Assembly (NCBI GenBank): GCA_041649635.1
Contig: JBAZMV010000001.1
Location: 124,001-188,000, forward strand
Length of the DNA: 64,000 nt
Direction of reading: 5' to 3'
Source: Dehalococcoidia bacterium
GTDB taxonomy: Bacteria > Chloroflexota > Dehalococcoidia > E44-bin15
Positions 33,729 through 41,503 of this stretch are shown here, one piece after another. A program made the translations under genes and the position numbers. How positions within the stretch are numbered: the first letter of the stretch is position 1; every line of letters begins with the position of its first letter. The notes beneath the pieces were generated by a model. That model saw only the letters and a list, made by a program, of their open reading frames with translations, was not told the DNA's origin and did no database searches.

Positions 33729-34589
33729 ATGAAAATAGACCTCAGCAGCAATCTCAAGATCAAAATTGCAGCCATACTCATGATTCTAATGTTCTTTTCA
33801 GTATGGGAGATTGGGTTCTGGTTAACTTTCGTTTGGATGCTTCTTGCCCTCTTCTTTCCCGTAGCCCTATTTTTCAAGGCGGACAAATGGCTATGGTCTA
33901 TCTGCGTGGTCATATTGCTCGCGCATGCATTAACTATACCATTCGGATTTGCAGATATCCCTACGCGCTATGTATGCGGCTGCCCAAGCGGCCCGGACTG
34001 GGAATACGTAGCCCGCGGCAGCATCACTTTAATCCTTTGCATCCCGGCTCTTGTATTGCTGCTACCTGCCGGCAAGCCGCTGTTCCAATCAGCAAAGGTG
34101 TTTAAATATTACAGTGTACTGATTTTCTTAATAATGACGACAATTCTTTTAGTAATCCTACCTATACTAGCATTTATAAGCGGCGGCAATTATAGCCGAA
34201 GGGCTCCGTACACCTACGAGGAAGACGAGATACAGGAAGCCGTAACCAAGTATCAGGAAAGCCACTCCGGCGCACTTCCTATAATAGAGGGAGCAAACGT
34301 AAGTATTAACGAATCGAGCTATTCCATCATTGACTTGTGCGAGCTATTCTTTATCCCGAACCAGCCTGAGTGGAAACATCTTATACCCACCGGTGTCTAT
34401 TCCGCTCCCGGCCCCGGCAACGACAACTGCGACAACGATGACGCCTGCTGCGGCTGCTGCGTCACCAGCCATTACATCTGGGCAGTGGATGTCAATGGCA
34501 GCGTGCTCTCGACATGTGTTAACACCGACAGCAACGGCGGCGGCTGCGCCAACGTCAGCCAGGACGGCTACCAGGGAGTTTGGCCATAA
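33729..34589 (+). CDS. Polytopic membrane protein with a pilin-type head domain
   Basis: 286 residues. The first ~155 form four to five membrane helices (IAAILMILMFFSVWEIGFWL; WSICVVILLAHALTIPFGF; YYSVLIFLIMTTILLVILPI). The last ~120 match the head of the prepilins at 6913 and 53497: YEEDEIQEAVTKYQESHSG aligns with the pilin YDTTKDELKNAVAEYASRH, and HYIWAVDVNGSVLSTC...CANVSQDGYQGVWP closely matches the 53497 C-terminus. There is no class III leader or Glu5, so it is not a prepilin. An additional Cys cluster CCGCC lies before the shared end. Possibly a pilus platform, a pilin decoy, or a surface protein sharing a ligand-binding head (inference). Confidence 0.8.
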   Translation: MKIDLSSNLKIKIAAILMILMFFSVWEIGFWLTFVWMLLALFFPVALFFKADKWLWSICVVILLAHALTIPFGFADIPTRYVCGCPSGPDWEYVARGSITLILCIPALVLLLPAGKPLFQSAKVFKYYSVLIFLIMTTILLVILPILAFISGGNYSRRAPYTYEEDEIQEAVTKYQESHSGALPIIEGANVSINESSYSIIDLCELFFIPNQPEWKHLIPTGVYSAPGPGNDNCDNDDACCGCCVTSHYIWAVDVNGSVLSTCVNTDSNGGGCANVSQDGYQGVWP

Positions 34590-34615
34590 TATATAGTATT
34601 AGGGAGTCGAACTAA

Positions 34616-35173
34616 ATGAAAAAAATCCTCCTCCATACCTGCTGCGGCCCATGCGCCACTTACTGCGTCAACCGTCTCCGGGCGGAAGATTTCGACGTCA
34701 GCGGTTTCTGGTACAACCCCAACGTTCACCCCTTCAGTGAGCACAAATTACGATTGGAAGCAACCCAAACCTTATCACAAAAAATGGAATTCCCGCTGAT
34801 AAAAGCCGACGGATATGACATGATCGATTACTTCCGCGCCGTGGCCGAAAAAGAAGGCGACCGCTGCCGCTACTGTTTCAAAATGCGGATGGAGAAAACG
34901 GCTCAGGCCGCAAAAGAAAAAGGCTTTGACGCCTTCACCACAACGCTGTTTATAAGCCCGTACCAGAAACACGAACTGCTTAAGGAGATATGCGAGGAGG
35001 CCGCAAAAGAATACGGCGTCGACTTTTACTACGAGGATTTCCGCCCCGGCTTCCGCGAGAGCCACGAGCTGTCGCACGAGATGGAACTGTACCACCAGAA
35101 ATACTGCGGCTGCGTCTACAGCGAATGGGAGCGCTACGGCAAGGTGAACATCGAGAAGATGATGGAAAGGTAG
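34616..35173 (+). CDS. queH: Epoxyqueuosine reductase QueH
   Basis: 185 residues, DUF208 family. HTCCGPCATYC at the start, DRCRYCFKMRME in the middle and YCGCVYS near the end provide the paired cysteines for the iron-sulfur centre and metal site. It reduces epoxyqueuosine in tRNA to queuosine, without cobalamin, replacing QueG; the step follows Tgt (25745). The stop TAG is provided by the first bases of a GTAGGGGC palindrome. Confidence 0.95.
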   Translation: MKKILLHTCCGPCATYCVNRLRAEDFDVSGFWYNPNVHPFSEHKLRLEATQTLSQKMEFPLIKADGYDMIDYFRAVAEKEGDRCRYCFKMRMEKTAQAAKEKGFDAFTTTLFISPYQKHELLKEICEEAAKEYGVDFYYEDFRPGFRESHELSHEMELYHQKYCGCVYSEWERYGKVNIEKMMER

Positions 35174-35350
35174 GGGCGAATGGCATTCGCCCTCCCTGGA
35201 TTCCGGTTGGAATTTACCCCGTACGGCGATACGGGTCCGGAATGACGGATGTAGGGGCAGACCTATGTGTCTGCCCTCCGTGGGCGATCACAAGGATCAC
35301 CCCTACACGATGACCAAAATGTTGGGGGATAACAGGGGGTTGACTCAATA
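35170..35350. repeat. Repeat-filled interval with three GTAGGGGC-family palindromes
   Basis: Palindromes are at 35170-35192 (core GAATGGCATTC), 35251-35276 (core CTATGT) and, inverted, 35281-35306 (core CTT). The last continues as ACGATGACCAAAATGTTGGGGGATAACAGGGGGTTGA (two parts: 35307-35323, 35324-35344), a composite related to 15973-16040. A TGGATTCCGG...CCGGAATGAC element lies at 35200-35247. Confidence 0.8.
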
Positions 35351-35989
35351 TTGAAAAACGACAACCTACTGAACCAAATCGCAGCGAAAGGCTCGGATAA
35401 AGAGGCGATTGCAGAGCGCATTGCTGATAATCCTGAGCGTATCGCAGAAGCGATCGAAGGGCTGAAAAACAAGAAAGCTCCGGTTAAATTCGGCTGCGGC
35501 AAGGTGCTGCGCATCCTCAGCGAGCGTCATCCCGAAGCCCTCTATCCGCACATCAACGTTTTCATCAAGCTGCTGGACAGCGATAACAACATCATGAAAT
35601 GGGAAGGGATACACGTCATCGGCAGCCTGGCCCGCGTCGATAAAGCTAAAAGGATCGATGCCATACTGCCACGATATTTGAAGCCGATCGAAGGGCCGGT
35701 GCTGATCACGGCGGCCAACGTCATCGGTGGCGCTGGCAGGATAGCCGCGGCCAAACCGTACCTCGCCGAAAAGATAGCAGCCGAGATATTGAAGGTCGAG
35801 CATGCCGAATACGCCACCGCGGAGTGCCGCAACGTGGCGCTGGGACAGGCGCTCGACGCATTCGAGATCTTCTTCTACAAAATCAAGAACAAACAGCCGG
35901 TTATCGACCTTGTCACAAGGCAAGTCGACAATACAAGGAACAGTACGCGGAAAAGGGCGGAGAAGCTGCTCAAGAAATGGCAGAAATAA
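35351..35989 (+). CDS. HEAT-repeat-like helical protein
   Basis: 212 residues, TTG start; the frame begins right after the GGGGGTTGA repeat. It is all-helical with repeating helix pairs (ALYPHINVFIKLLDSDNNIM, KWEGIHVIGSLARVD, PVLITAANVIGGAGRIA), typical of HEAT/ARM-like alpha solenoids that bind other proteins. No catalytic motif. Small solenoids of this type occur in many anaerobes; the partner is unknown. It is followed after 3 bases by a methyltransferase. Confidence 0.65.
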   Translation: MKNDNLLNQIAAKGSDKEAIAERIADNPERIAEAIEGLKNKKAPVKFGCGKVLRILSERHPEALYPHINVFIKLLDSDNNIMKWEGIHVIGSLARVDKAKRIDAILPRYLKPIEGPVLITAANVIGGAGRIAAAKPYLAEKIAAEILKVEHAEYATAECRNVALGQALDAFEIFFYKIKNKQPVIDLVTRQVDNTRNSTRKRAEKLLKKWQK

Positions 35990-35992
35990 ATT

Positions 35993-36700
35993 ATGCAACG
36001 CAACGATCAATCTCTCTACCAGAATCACGCAGAAACGTGGTGGGACGGCACTAAAAGGTTCCAGCGCACGCTGGCTAATCAGATATATCCACGCCTTAAA
36101 TACTTCGACCGGGTGGCGCCTGACTGGACGGGGCTGAATGTCCTTGACCTCGGCTGCGGGGGCGGCTTCATGGCGGAGCCGTTAGCCCGGCGCGGCGCGC
36201 GCGTCACCGGCATTGATCCCAGCGCCGCTTCACTGGAAGCTGCTCGTAAACATGCCGAGGCACAGAGACTTGATATCACCTACCGTCAAGGGGTTGGCGA
36301 GGATATTCCATTAGAGACAGGCTCAATGGACAGGGTTGTATGCGTAGATGTGCTGGAACACGTTAAAGACATCGACAAAGTGCTGTCCGAGGTTCGCCGC
36401 GTTCTGCGCCCTAAGGGTCTCTTCCTTTTCGATACCGTCAACCGCAACTGGCTCTCGCGCCTTCTGGTATTGAACGTGGTCGAGGATGTCCTGAAACTCA
36501 TCCCAAAAAACACTCACGACGCGGATAAATTCATCCGACCCGTGGAGCTTAGCCGCTTACTGGGAAATAACGGTTTCACAGTTAAGGAGCCCTTCGTAGG
36601 CATGGGCCCGGTATGGGTCAACCGCCGTCTGGATTTTGTTTTTGGCATCACGCCCTTCAAGTGGATAATGTATCTGGGACATGCTATCGCCAGCGAGTAG
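35993..36700 (+). CDS. UbiG-like SAM-dependent O-methyltransferase
   Basis: 235 residues. LDLGCGGGFMAEPLARRG is SAM motif I, GIDPSAASLEAA motif II, GEDIPLETGSMDRVVCVDVLEHV motif post-II, RVLRPKGLFLFDTVNR motif III. The opening NHAETWWDG is that of UbiG (3-demethylubiquinol methylase). Ubiquinone is unlikely in this anaerobe, so it may act on another quinone or phenol. Confidence 0.85.
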   Translation: MQRNDQSLYQNHAETWWDGTKRFQRTLANQIYPRLKYFDRVAPDWTGLNVLDLGCGGGFMAEPLARRGARVTGIDPSAASLEAARKHAEAQRLDITYRQGVGEDIPLETGSMDRVVCVDVLEHVKDIDKVLSEVRRVLRPKGLFLFDTVNRNWLSRLLVLNVVEDVLKLIPKNTHDADKFIRPVELSRLLGNNGFTVKEPFVGMGPVWVNRRLDFVFGITPFKWIMYLGHAIASE

Positions 36701-36755
36701 CATCAGGATAAAACCGACTGCGTTTGTGCTGTATACTTTATAAAAAGGCTTTCCA

Positions 36756-37709
36756 ATGACTGATAATCTACCCGCTATAAAACGAATATGCGTCTTCGGC
36801 GTCGGCGGCGTGGGCGGCTATTTCGGCGGAAGGCTCGCTCACAATATGCACGGTGGAAAAGGCAGCGGTTACGAGATATATTTCATCGCACGGGGCCCTC
36901 ACCTGAACGCCATCAGGATACACGGGCTCAAGGTAATAACCCCGACGAAAACCTTCATCGCAAGGCCGAACCTGGCCGCGGACGACATACGCAGGATCCC
37001 CACCCCGGACCTCGTCCTTCTCTGCGTGAAGAGCTACGACCTGGACACGGCGGTCAGGAAGATCAAATCGAATATGCACGACAACACGGTGATAATACCC
37101 CTGCTCAACGGCATCGACATCTATGACAGGATCAGAGCAACTCTTGATAAAGGCTTCGTGCTGCCGGCATGCGCCTTTGTCGGCACACACATCCAGAGCC
37201 CGGGGGTCATAAAGCAGAGCGGCGGCGGCACTCTTACCTTCGGCAAAGACCCGCGACATCCCGATTTCACAGCGCGGAACGTTATCGACTTTTTCCAGCG
37301 AATGGGCATAAGCTACAAGTGGAACGACGACCCGTTCCCTGCGATATGGGAGAAATACATCTTCATCGCCGCGTTCGGCCTCGTATCGGTACACACCGGC
37401 AAGACGCTGGGCGAGATAATGGAGGACGCGGAGTCGAGAGAGAACGTGCGGTCTATAATGGTGGAAGTAATCAACCTGGCGAAGGCAAAAGGCATCATCC
37501 TCCCGCCAAACGTCATAGAGGAATCGCTCGCTAAAGCGAACAAGGTGCCGCGCGACACGAAATCCTCTTATCAGCGCGATGTAGAGAGCGGGAAAAGGTC
37601 AAACGAGGGCGATCTTTACGGCGGCGCCATAATCCGCATGGGAGAGGAATTGGGCATAGCAACGCCGATCACGGCCTCGATATACTCCGAGATTCAGAGC
37701 CGTAGGTAG
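36756..37709 (+). CDS. panE: Ketopantoate reductase family protein
   Basis: 317 residues. Rossmann motif GVGGVGGYFGGRLA near the N-terminus binds NADPH; LLCVKSYDLDTAV and LLNGIDIYDRI are conserved PanE/ApbA elements, and the C-terminal domain carries IWEKYIFIAAFGLVS (catalytic Lys) and SSYQRDVESGKRSNEGDLYGG. It would reduce 2-dehydropantoate to pantoate for coenzyme A. The specific substrate remains probable rather than proven. An intact, full-length gene. Confidence 0.9.
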   Translation: MTDNLPAIKRICVFGVGGVGGYFGGRLAHNMHGGKGSGYEIYFIARGPHLNAIRIHGLKVITPTKTFIARPNLAADDIRRIPTPDLVLLCVKSYDLDTAVRKIKSNMHDNTVIIPLLNGIDIYDRIRATLDKGFVLPACAFVGTHIQSPGVIKQSGGGTLTFGKDPRHPDFTARNVIDFFQRMGISYKWNDDPFPAIWEKYIFIAAFGLVSVHTGKTLGEIMEDAESRENVRSIMVEVINLAKAKGIILPPNVIEESLAKANKVPRDTKSSYQRDVESGKRSNEGDLYGGAIIRMGEELGIATPITASIYSEIQSRR

Positions 37710-37721
37710 GGAAAGCCCGAC

Positions 37722-37955
37722 ATGCCGATATCTACTGCAAATATGAATAAAAAGAAATTATTTACCGCTACAGTAATAATAATCCTCGTTGCCCTCGCAA
37801 TCGCCGTCCCCCTCACTATCAGGAGCCTCTGCGCACATGAAGCCACCCTCACCCCCCGCCCTGAAAGCTGGGCCCAGCCCATAGAGATGGAAGGCGTCTC
37901 CAATCTCTACAAGCTGTCGGACGACCTCTATAGAAGCTCGCAGCCGCCGCAGTAG
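37722..37955 (+). pseudogene. Truncated phosphatase-like gene, N-terminal fragment
   Basis: 77 codons. One membrane helix (LFTATVIIILVALAIAVPLTI) is followed by VSNLYKLSDDLYRSSQPPQ, the typical entrance to the tyrosine/dual-specificity phosphatase domain (xNFxKVSDxLYRSxQP). It ends exactly there because the sequence switches to a reverse copy of the 3' part of a radical-SAM gene (37934-38064). The phosphatase domain with its CxxxxxR loop is missing. Confidence 0.75.
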
Positions 37956-38064
37956 GTGCACGGCGAGAAATCGAATGATTGAACGCGCTGGCGGAAGGCG
38001 ATGTGTTCGGGATCATGCCACAAGTCGCGCAGGCTCTTTTCCATGATGTTGCCGACAACGTAGC
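37934..38064 (-). pseudogene. Fragment of a second radical-SAM/SPASM maturase gene
   Basis: 131 bases align with 39671-39801 of the intact gene at 39581, with about 13 differences by hand. It encodes YVVGNIMEKSLRDLWHDPE... up to CTYCGGCEL, the SPASM segment. Both ends are cut: the downstream side is the phosphatase junction and the upstream side enters a terminator hairpin. The junction sequence AAGCTCGCAGCCG could equally encode the phosphatase SSQP, so microhomology may have mediated the fusion. Confidence 0.85.
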
Positions 38065-38083
38065 AGCGCGAGTAGACGGATAC

Positions 38084-38123
38084 AAAAAGATGGATGCTTC
38101 TCATAAAAGCATCCATCTTTAGA
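38084..38123. terminator. Perfect 14-bp stem terminator
   Basis: AAAGATGGATGCTT (38086-38099) pairs with AAGCATCCATCTTT (38107-38120). On the minus strand the stem ends in TTTTTG, so it terminates the leftward secreted-protein genes. Confidence 0.85.
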
Positions 38124-38151
38124 TTCAAACTAGCCTAAGTAATATTGACAG

Positions 38152-38610
38152 CTAATCGTGCATCCTGACTGAAATCACGCTCCCGTCTCTGGAATCAAGA
38201 GAAATCTCGATAATTGAATATACCGGCGGCTCTGTTCCAACAGGACATCTGCGCGGCGAAAATGATCCGGTAAAACTAACAACCCAAACAGCAGAATCAG
38301 TAGTGTCACCACTTAATAATGGCTCTGATGACGTTATTTCTAGCTCACTAACTTCATCAGTATATTGTGCAACTGTTAACTCAGTTACACCATCAAGCGC
38401 CGGGGACTGAGCCTTATCTTGACCAGCATTGTTCCAGTTAGCTACTTGTTCTGCAATCTCTATTGCATCATCTCTATCAATGATTGCAGACGAACCCGGT
38501 TTTACATCGGTAGCTCGTACATCCAGACCGGTAGAAATAAAAACTGCTGCCAATGTTATAATACATACAACAGTGATTAGTATAAGAATTAGCGAGTATT
38601 TTTTTCTCAT
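38152..38610 (-). CDS. Signal-anchored exported protein, PepSY-like
   Basis: 152 residues from ATG 38610 (AGAGGA upstream; an ATG at 38643 is also possible). A membrane segment (YSLILILITVVCIITLAAVF) is followed by an exported domain: DDAIEIAEQVANWNN, AVWVVSFTGSF, YSIIEISLDSRDGSVISVRMHD. The alternation of helix AIEIA and strand WVVSF with a C-terminal DxxDGxVxxV resembles PepSY domains, which often inhibit peptidases. Function not established. Second gene of a two-gene unit. Confidence 0.55.
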   Translation of the reverse strand: MRKKYSLILILITVVCIITLAAVFISTGLDVRATDVKPGSSAIIDRDDAIEIAEQVANWNNAGQDKAQSPALDGVTELTVAQYTDEVSELEITSSEPLLSGDTTDSAVWVVSFTGSFSPRRCPVGTEPPVYSIIEISLDSRDGSVISVRMHD

Positions 38611-38646
38611 AGCCCCAGTCCTCTCTTTTTCAAACTTCATCATATC

Positions 38647-39363
38647 TTACTTCCATGCGCTTCCACTCGTTGGATAACTTACCCACGACCAATTTAAAGG
38701 AGTTTTACTCACACAGAACGTTTTATTATTATCGTTAGGCCAATTTGTTGCACCACCTTGATTACGACTCGTGTAATACTGTAAACTAGACGACGTTGTA
38801 CTTGAAAATGTAGATTGACTGGATGTCATCTCACCTCCGGTACAAAGATAGTCACTAGTATATAAGTCAGGCATTCCTACATAAGTATTGAAACTATCTA
38901 CTCGTACATACCAGAAATGTTGATAACCTTCGAGGTGCAAGGGATAAATTGAATAGGTATGACTTGTACCAACCCCCTCCGGATTTTTATTAATCTTCAT
39001 TTCAAAATAGCCATTTACAGGATGATTGTATGCCCAATAGAAATGATTAATGTCTTGTCCATGCCATCCCCTACCGAACCCAATTTCCTCCCAATATAGG
39101 CCGTCCGAATGAGCATTCCACAAAGAGTTGACTACGAATCCTCCCGTGGAATAATCATACGCCGTATATGCACGCTCAGGGAATGTTGATGTTCCACCGT
39201 AAAAGGTAACCCCTGGCACGGTAACTCCATTAGCATGTATTGTCGCCGTTGTATCATCATAACATTCAGCAGAAACGCCATAGGCATGGACTCCTAATGG
39301 AGTCATACAAACTAGTGTCAAGGCCACTATTATGATTACATTCAAAAGTTTTTGTATTCGCAT
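38647..39363 (-). CDS. Secreted protein of unknown function
   Basis: 238 residues. Signal peptide to about GVHA (residue ~27). The mature part is aromatic- and Ser/Thr-rich (WNAHSDGLYWEEIGFGRGWHG, HFYWAYNHPVNGYFEMKI) with four Cys, and ends in a low-complexity TSSQSTFSSTTSSS stretch. I do not recognise a family. AT-rich like 31191-32431. It lies directly before the PepSY-like gene (3-base gap) with TAGGAG as ribosome site and its own promoter. Confidence 0.6.
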   Translation of the reverse strand: MRIQKLLNVIIIVALTLVCMTPLGVHAYGVSAECYDDTTATIHANGVTVPGVTFYGGTSTFPERAYTAYDYSTGGFVVNSLWNAHSDGLYWEEIGFGRGWHGQDINHFYWAYNHPVNGYFEMKINKNPEGVGTSHTYSIYPLHLEGYQHFWYVRVDSFNTYVGMPDLYTSDYLCTGGEMTSSQSTFSSTTSSSLQYYTSRNQGGATNWPNDNNKTFCVSKTPLNWSWVSYPTSGSAWK

Positions 39364-39432
39364 TGCACTGCTCCTATTCAGTAATTAACTTCTACTCTAT
39401 AACTGCATCATAGGACATATATGATTTATGTA

Positions 39433-39461
39433 AAAATATCATATTTATTTACTCCTGTCAA
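39433..39461 (-). promoter_or_regulatory. Promoter of the secreted-protein pair
   Basis: On the minus strand TTGACA (39461-39456), 17 bases and TATTTT (39438-39433). Confidence 0.6.
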
Positions 39462-39580
39462 TACCTATAAATTTTTTATTTTGACCTATTATATAATTAA
39501 TGTAGAAATATCACTGTCTGTAAGTCTTTGTTTGAATACCAGACCTACGCTACCTAGGCCATGAGAGACTTTCACCCCCA

Positions 39581-40846
39581 TCACGGGCACTGGATCAGCC
39601 CCTGAGCCCACAGGCACCCCCCGCAGGTAGGGAAGCAGTTCCCCGCACAGTCCTCCTCGTTGTCCACGGAAAGCTCGCAGCCGCCGCAGTAGGTGCACGG
39701 CGAGAAATCGAACGACTGAACGCGCTGGCGGAAGGCGATGTGTTCCGGGTCGAACCATAAATCGCACAGGCTCTTCTCCATGATGTTACCGACGACGTAG
39801 CGCTTAGAGTGACGCTCGTAATCGACAAGGTAGCTGGTGTGCGTATGCATCAGCGGCAGACATGGGCTCAGGTTGCCGTCCCAGGCGATAGCTCCAACTC
39901 CATTCTCGATAAAGGGACAGCGATCGCGCGCCGCCTCCGGATCGATGCCGCCCCAGCTAACATCAGTGCGCCGCATCGCATCGGCTATGATCTCCGCCGG
40001 TATTCTGCCGCTTTCGATTCTGGGCAAGCTGAGGCGCGGCAAGTTGCCGCTAGGCTGGCGCATGTAGTGGTACAGCATCTGCCCGCTCATCTCCTTCGTG
40101 TAAGGCAGGACGTTGGTCACCATGAACCGCTTCGCGTCGAATCTCATACCGAGGTCGAGCACGGCTGGCAGGTCGGCGATGTTGCGCTTCATGGCCACGA
40201 ACACTATGCCCAGCTCGGTGCTGAAGAAGGTCAGCAGCCCGATGGGGCTCTTAAGCACGCCGGCGTCGCGACGGATGGCGTCCCGGAAACCGGCGATATT
40301 ATCGATGACGTTGGGCAGCTCGGCGCCCAGCCGCACGTCCTCGTAGCTGTCGGGCGTGGCCCCGTCCAGCGAGACCCACAGCAGGTCGATGCCGGCTTGA
40401 ACCAGCTCTTTCGACAGCTCGGGCGTGAGCATGGTGCCATTGGTGATAAGCTCGACGCGACATCCGAGCTCTTTGACGCGGCGCACCATCTCGACGATGC
40501 GCGGATGGAACAGGGGCTCGCCGAAGCCGCCGAAGAACACCGTAGGCAGGGGGGAGAACTCTTTCAATCCTGCGACGATGCCGTCAAATACCGCATCCGA
40601 CATCATGCCCAGCGGCTCCTCCCAGACGTTGCGCATGCAGGTGCGGCAGTCCAGGTTGCACTGGTTGGTGGGCTCTATGTACAGCTTGGAGAGGCGCGAC
40701 GGGCGCAACAGCTTTAATTCAGCCGCGCCCTCGGCCAGCGGGAGGCGGTCGCCGGGCGCCAAACCGTAGCGAGAGGCTACCTCCGGTGGCACAACGAGGC
40801 GACCGTTTTTGTCGACCTGTATGTAAATATCTTTATCGTTGGACAT
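39581..40846 (-). CDS. Radical-SAM/SPASM maturase with AbrB-like N-domain, tungsten-cofactor type
   Basis: 421 residues. Residues ~6-45 form an AbrB/SpoVT-like swapped-hairpin domain (VDKNGRLVVPPEVASRYGL). The radical SAM core has TNQCNLDCRTCMRN (CxxxCxxC), FFGGFGEPLFHP and ITNGTMLT. The C-terminal SPASM part carries several more Cys (CPFIENG, CLPL, CTYCGGCEL, CAGNCFPTCGGC). This combination, with EPTNxCNLDCRTCxRNVWEEPLG, matches what I know of maturases for tungsten-cofactor oxidoreductases. No aldehyde:ferredoxin oxidoreductase gene is in the window, so the client is unknown. A fragment of a second copy lies at 37934. Confidence 0.75.
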   Translation of the reverse strand: MSNDKDIYIQVDKNGRLVVPPEVASRYGLAPGDRLPLAEGAAELKLLRPSRLSKLYIEPTNQCNLDCRTCMRNVWEEPLGMMSDAVFDGIVAGLKEFSPLPTVFFGGFGEPLFHPRIVEMVRRVKELGCRVELITNGTMLTPELSKELVQAGIDLLWVSLDGATPDSYEDVRLGAELPNVIDNIAGFRDAIRRDAGVLKSPIGLLTFFSTELGIVFVAMKRNIADLPAVLDLGMRFDAKRFMVTNVLPYTKEMSGQMLYHYMRQPSGNLPRLSLPRIESGRIPAEIIADAMRRTDVSWGGIDPEAARDRCPFIENGVGAIAWDGNLSPCLPLMHTHTSYLVDYERHSKRYVVGNIMEKSLCDLWFDPEHIAFRQRVQSFDFSPCTYCGGCELSVDNEEDCAGNCFPTCGGCLWAQGLIQCP

Positions 40847-40897
40847 TCTATAGGCGGGCTGCTCACAACTATACTATTTACGGCATCACCAATACGA

Positions 40898-41503
40898 TCA
40901 GGATGACCGCGTTTCTTGATCATCACCTTTATCTATGGGCGGCTCTGGTTCAGCTTCAGACTGCAAAACGTCCGGGTTATCAATTTCATCGGCGGATGCC
41001 TCTGATTCAGACTCAAGCTGTGATTTAAGTCTCTCCTCCCTGCGAAGGAAGAACTCATCCACGCTGAGCTTCTGCTCCCTGTAACCATAGATTAGCAGCA
41101 CAAGAGCGGCCGCCATCATGACACAATCCAACGCCAGCGCAGCCGGGGCCGCCAGCGGGAAGGCCTCTCCAAAACACGTTCCGCATTGCTCCTTGCCCTG
41201 CACAATAGCGCCGATGTTGGCAACCATGAATGTAGCGCTGATAAGCAGGGTGCCGAGGGCTCCGAATCTCACCAGTATGCCCAGCACCAGGAATACCCCT
41301 ATCAAAAGCTCCAGCCACGGCAACGCCGCGCCATAGGCGGACGCCAGGCAGTCAGGCAGCATGTTATAGCCTTTCACCATATCGATGAAATCGGTCTGCA
41401 TCGGAAGCTTGGTCACAGCCGATACGATGAACGTCACGCCCAGGAACAGCCGCAGCGTGAGCTGCAAATAAGCGTTCTTAAGGAGGATGGTCAAACCTTT
41501 CAT
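40898..41503 (-). CDS. MauE/DoxX-family redox membrane protein
   Basis: 201 residues, four membrane helices (LRLFLGVTFIVSAVTKL; LELLIGVFLVLGILV; FGALGTLLISATFMVANIGAI; ALALDCVMMAAALVLLIYG). The loop QGKEQCGTCFGEAFP carries a CxxC as in MauE/DoxX proteins that pass reducing or oxidising power to thioredoxin-like partners. The charged, disordered tail is ~50 residues. It overlaps the DsbA-like gene upstream by 4 bases, so the two work together in extracytoplasmic disulfide chemistry. Confidence 0.8.
   Translation of the reverse strand: MKGLTILLKNAYLQLTLRLFLGVTFIVSAVTKLPMQTDFIDMVKGYNMLPDCLASAYGAALPWLELLIGVFLVLGILVRFGALGTLLISATFMVANIGAIVQGKEQCGTCFGEAFPLAAPAALALDCVMMAAALVLLIYGYREQKLSVDEFFLRREERLKSQLESESEASADEIDNPDVLQSEAEPEPPIDKGDDQETRSS

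Noticed and set aside
39809..40717. Plus-strand frame of 302 codons opposite the radical-SAM gene
   Set aside because: Shadow of a GC-rich gene with strong third-base bias.
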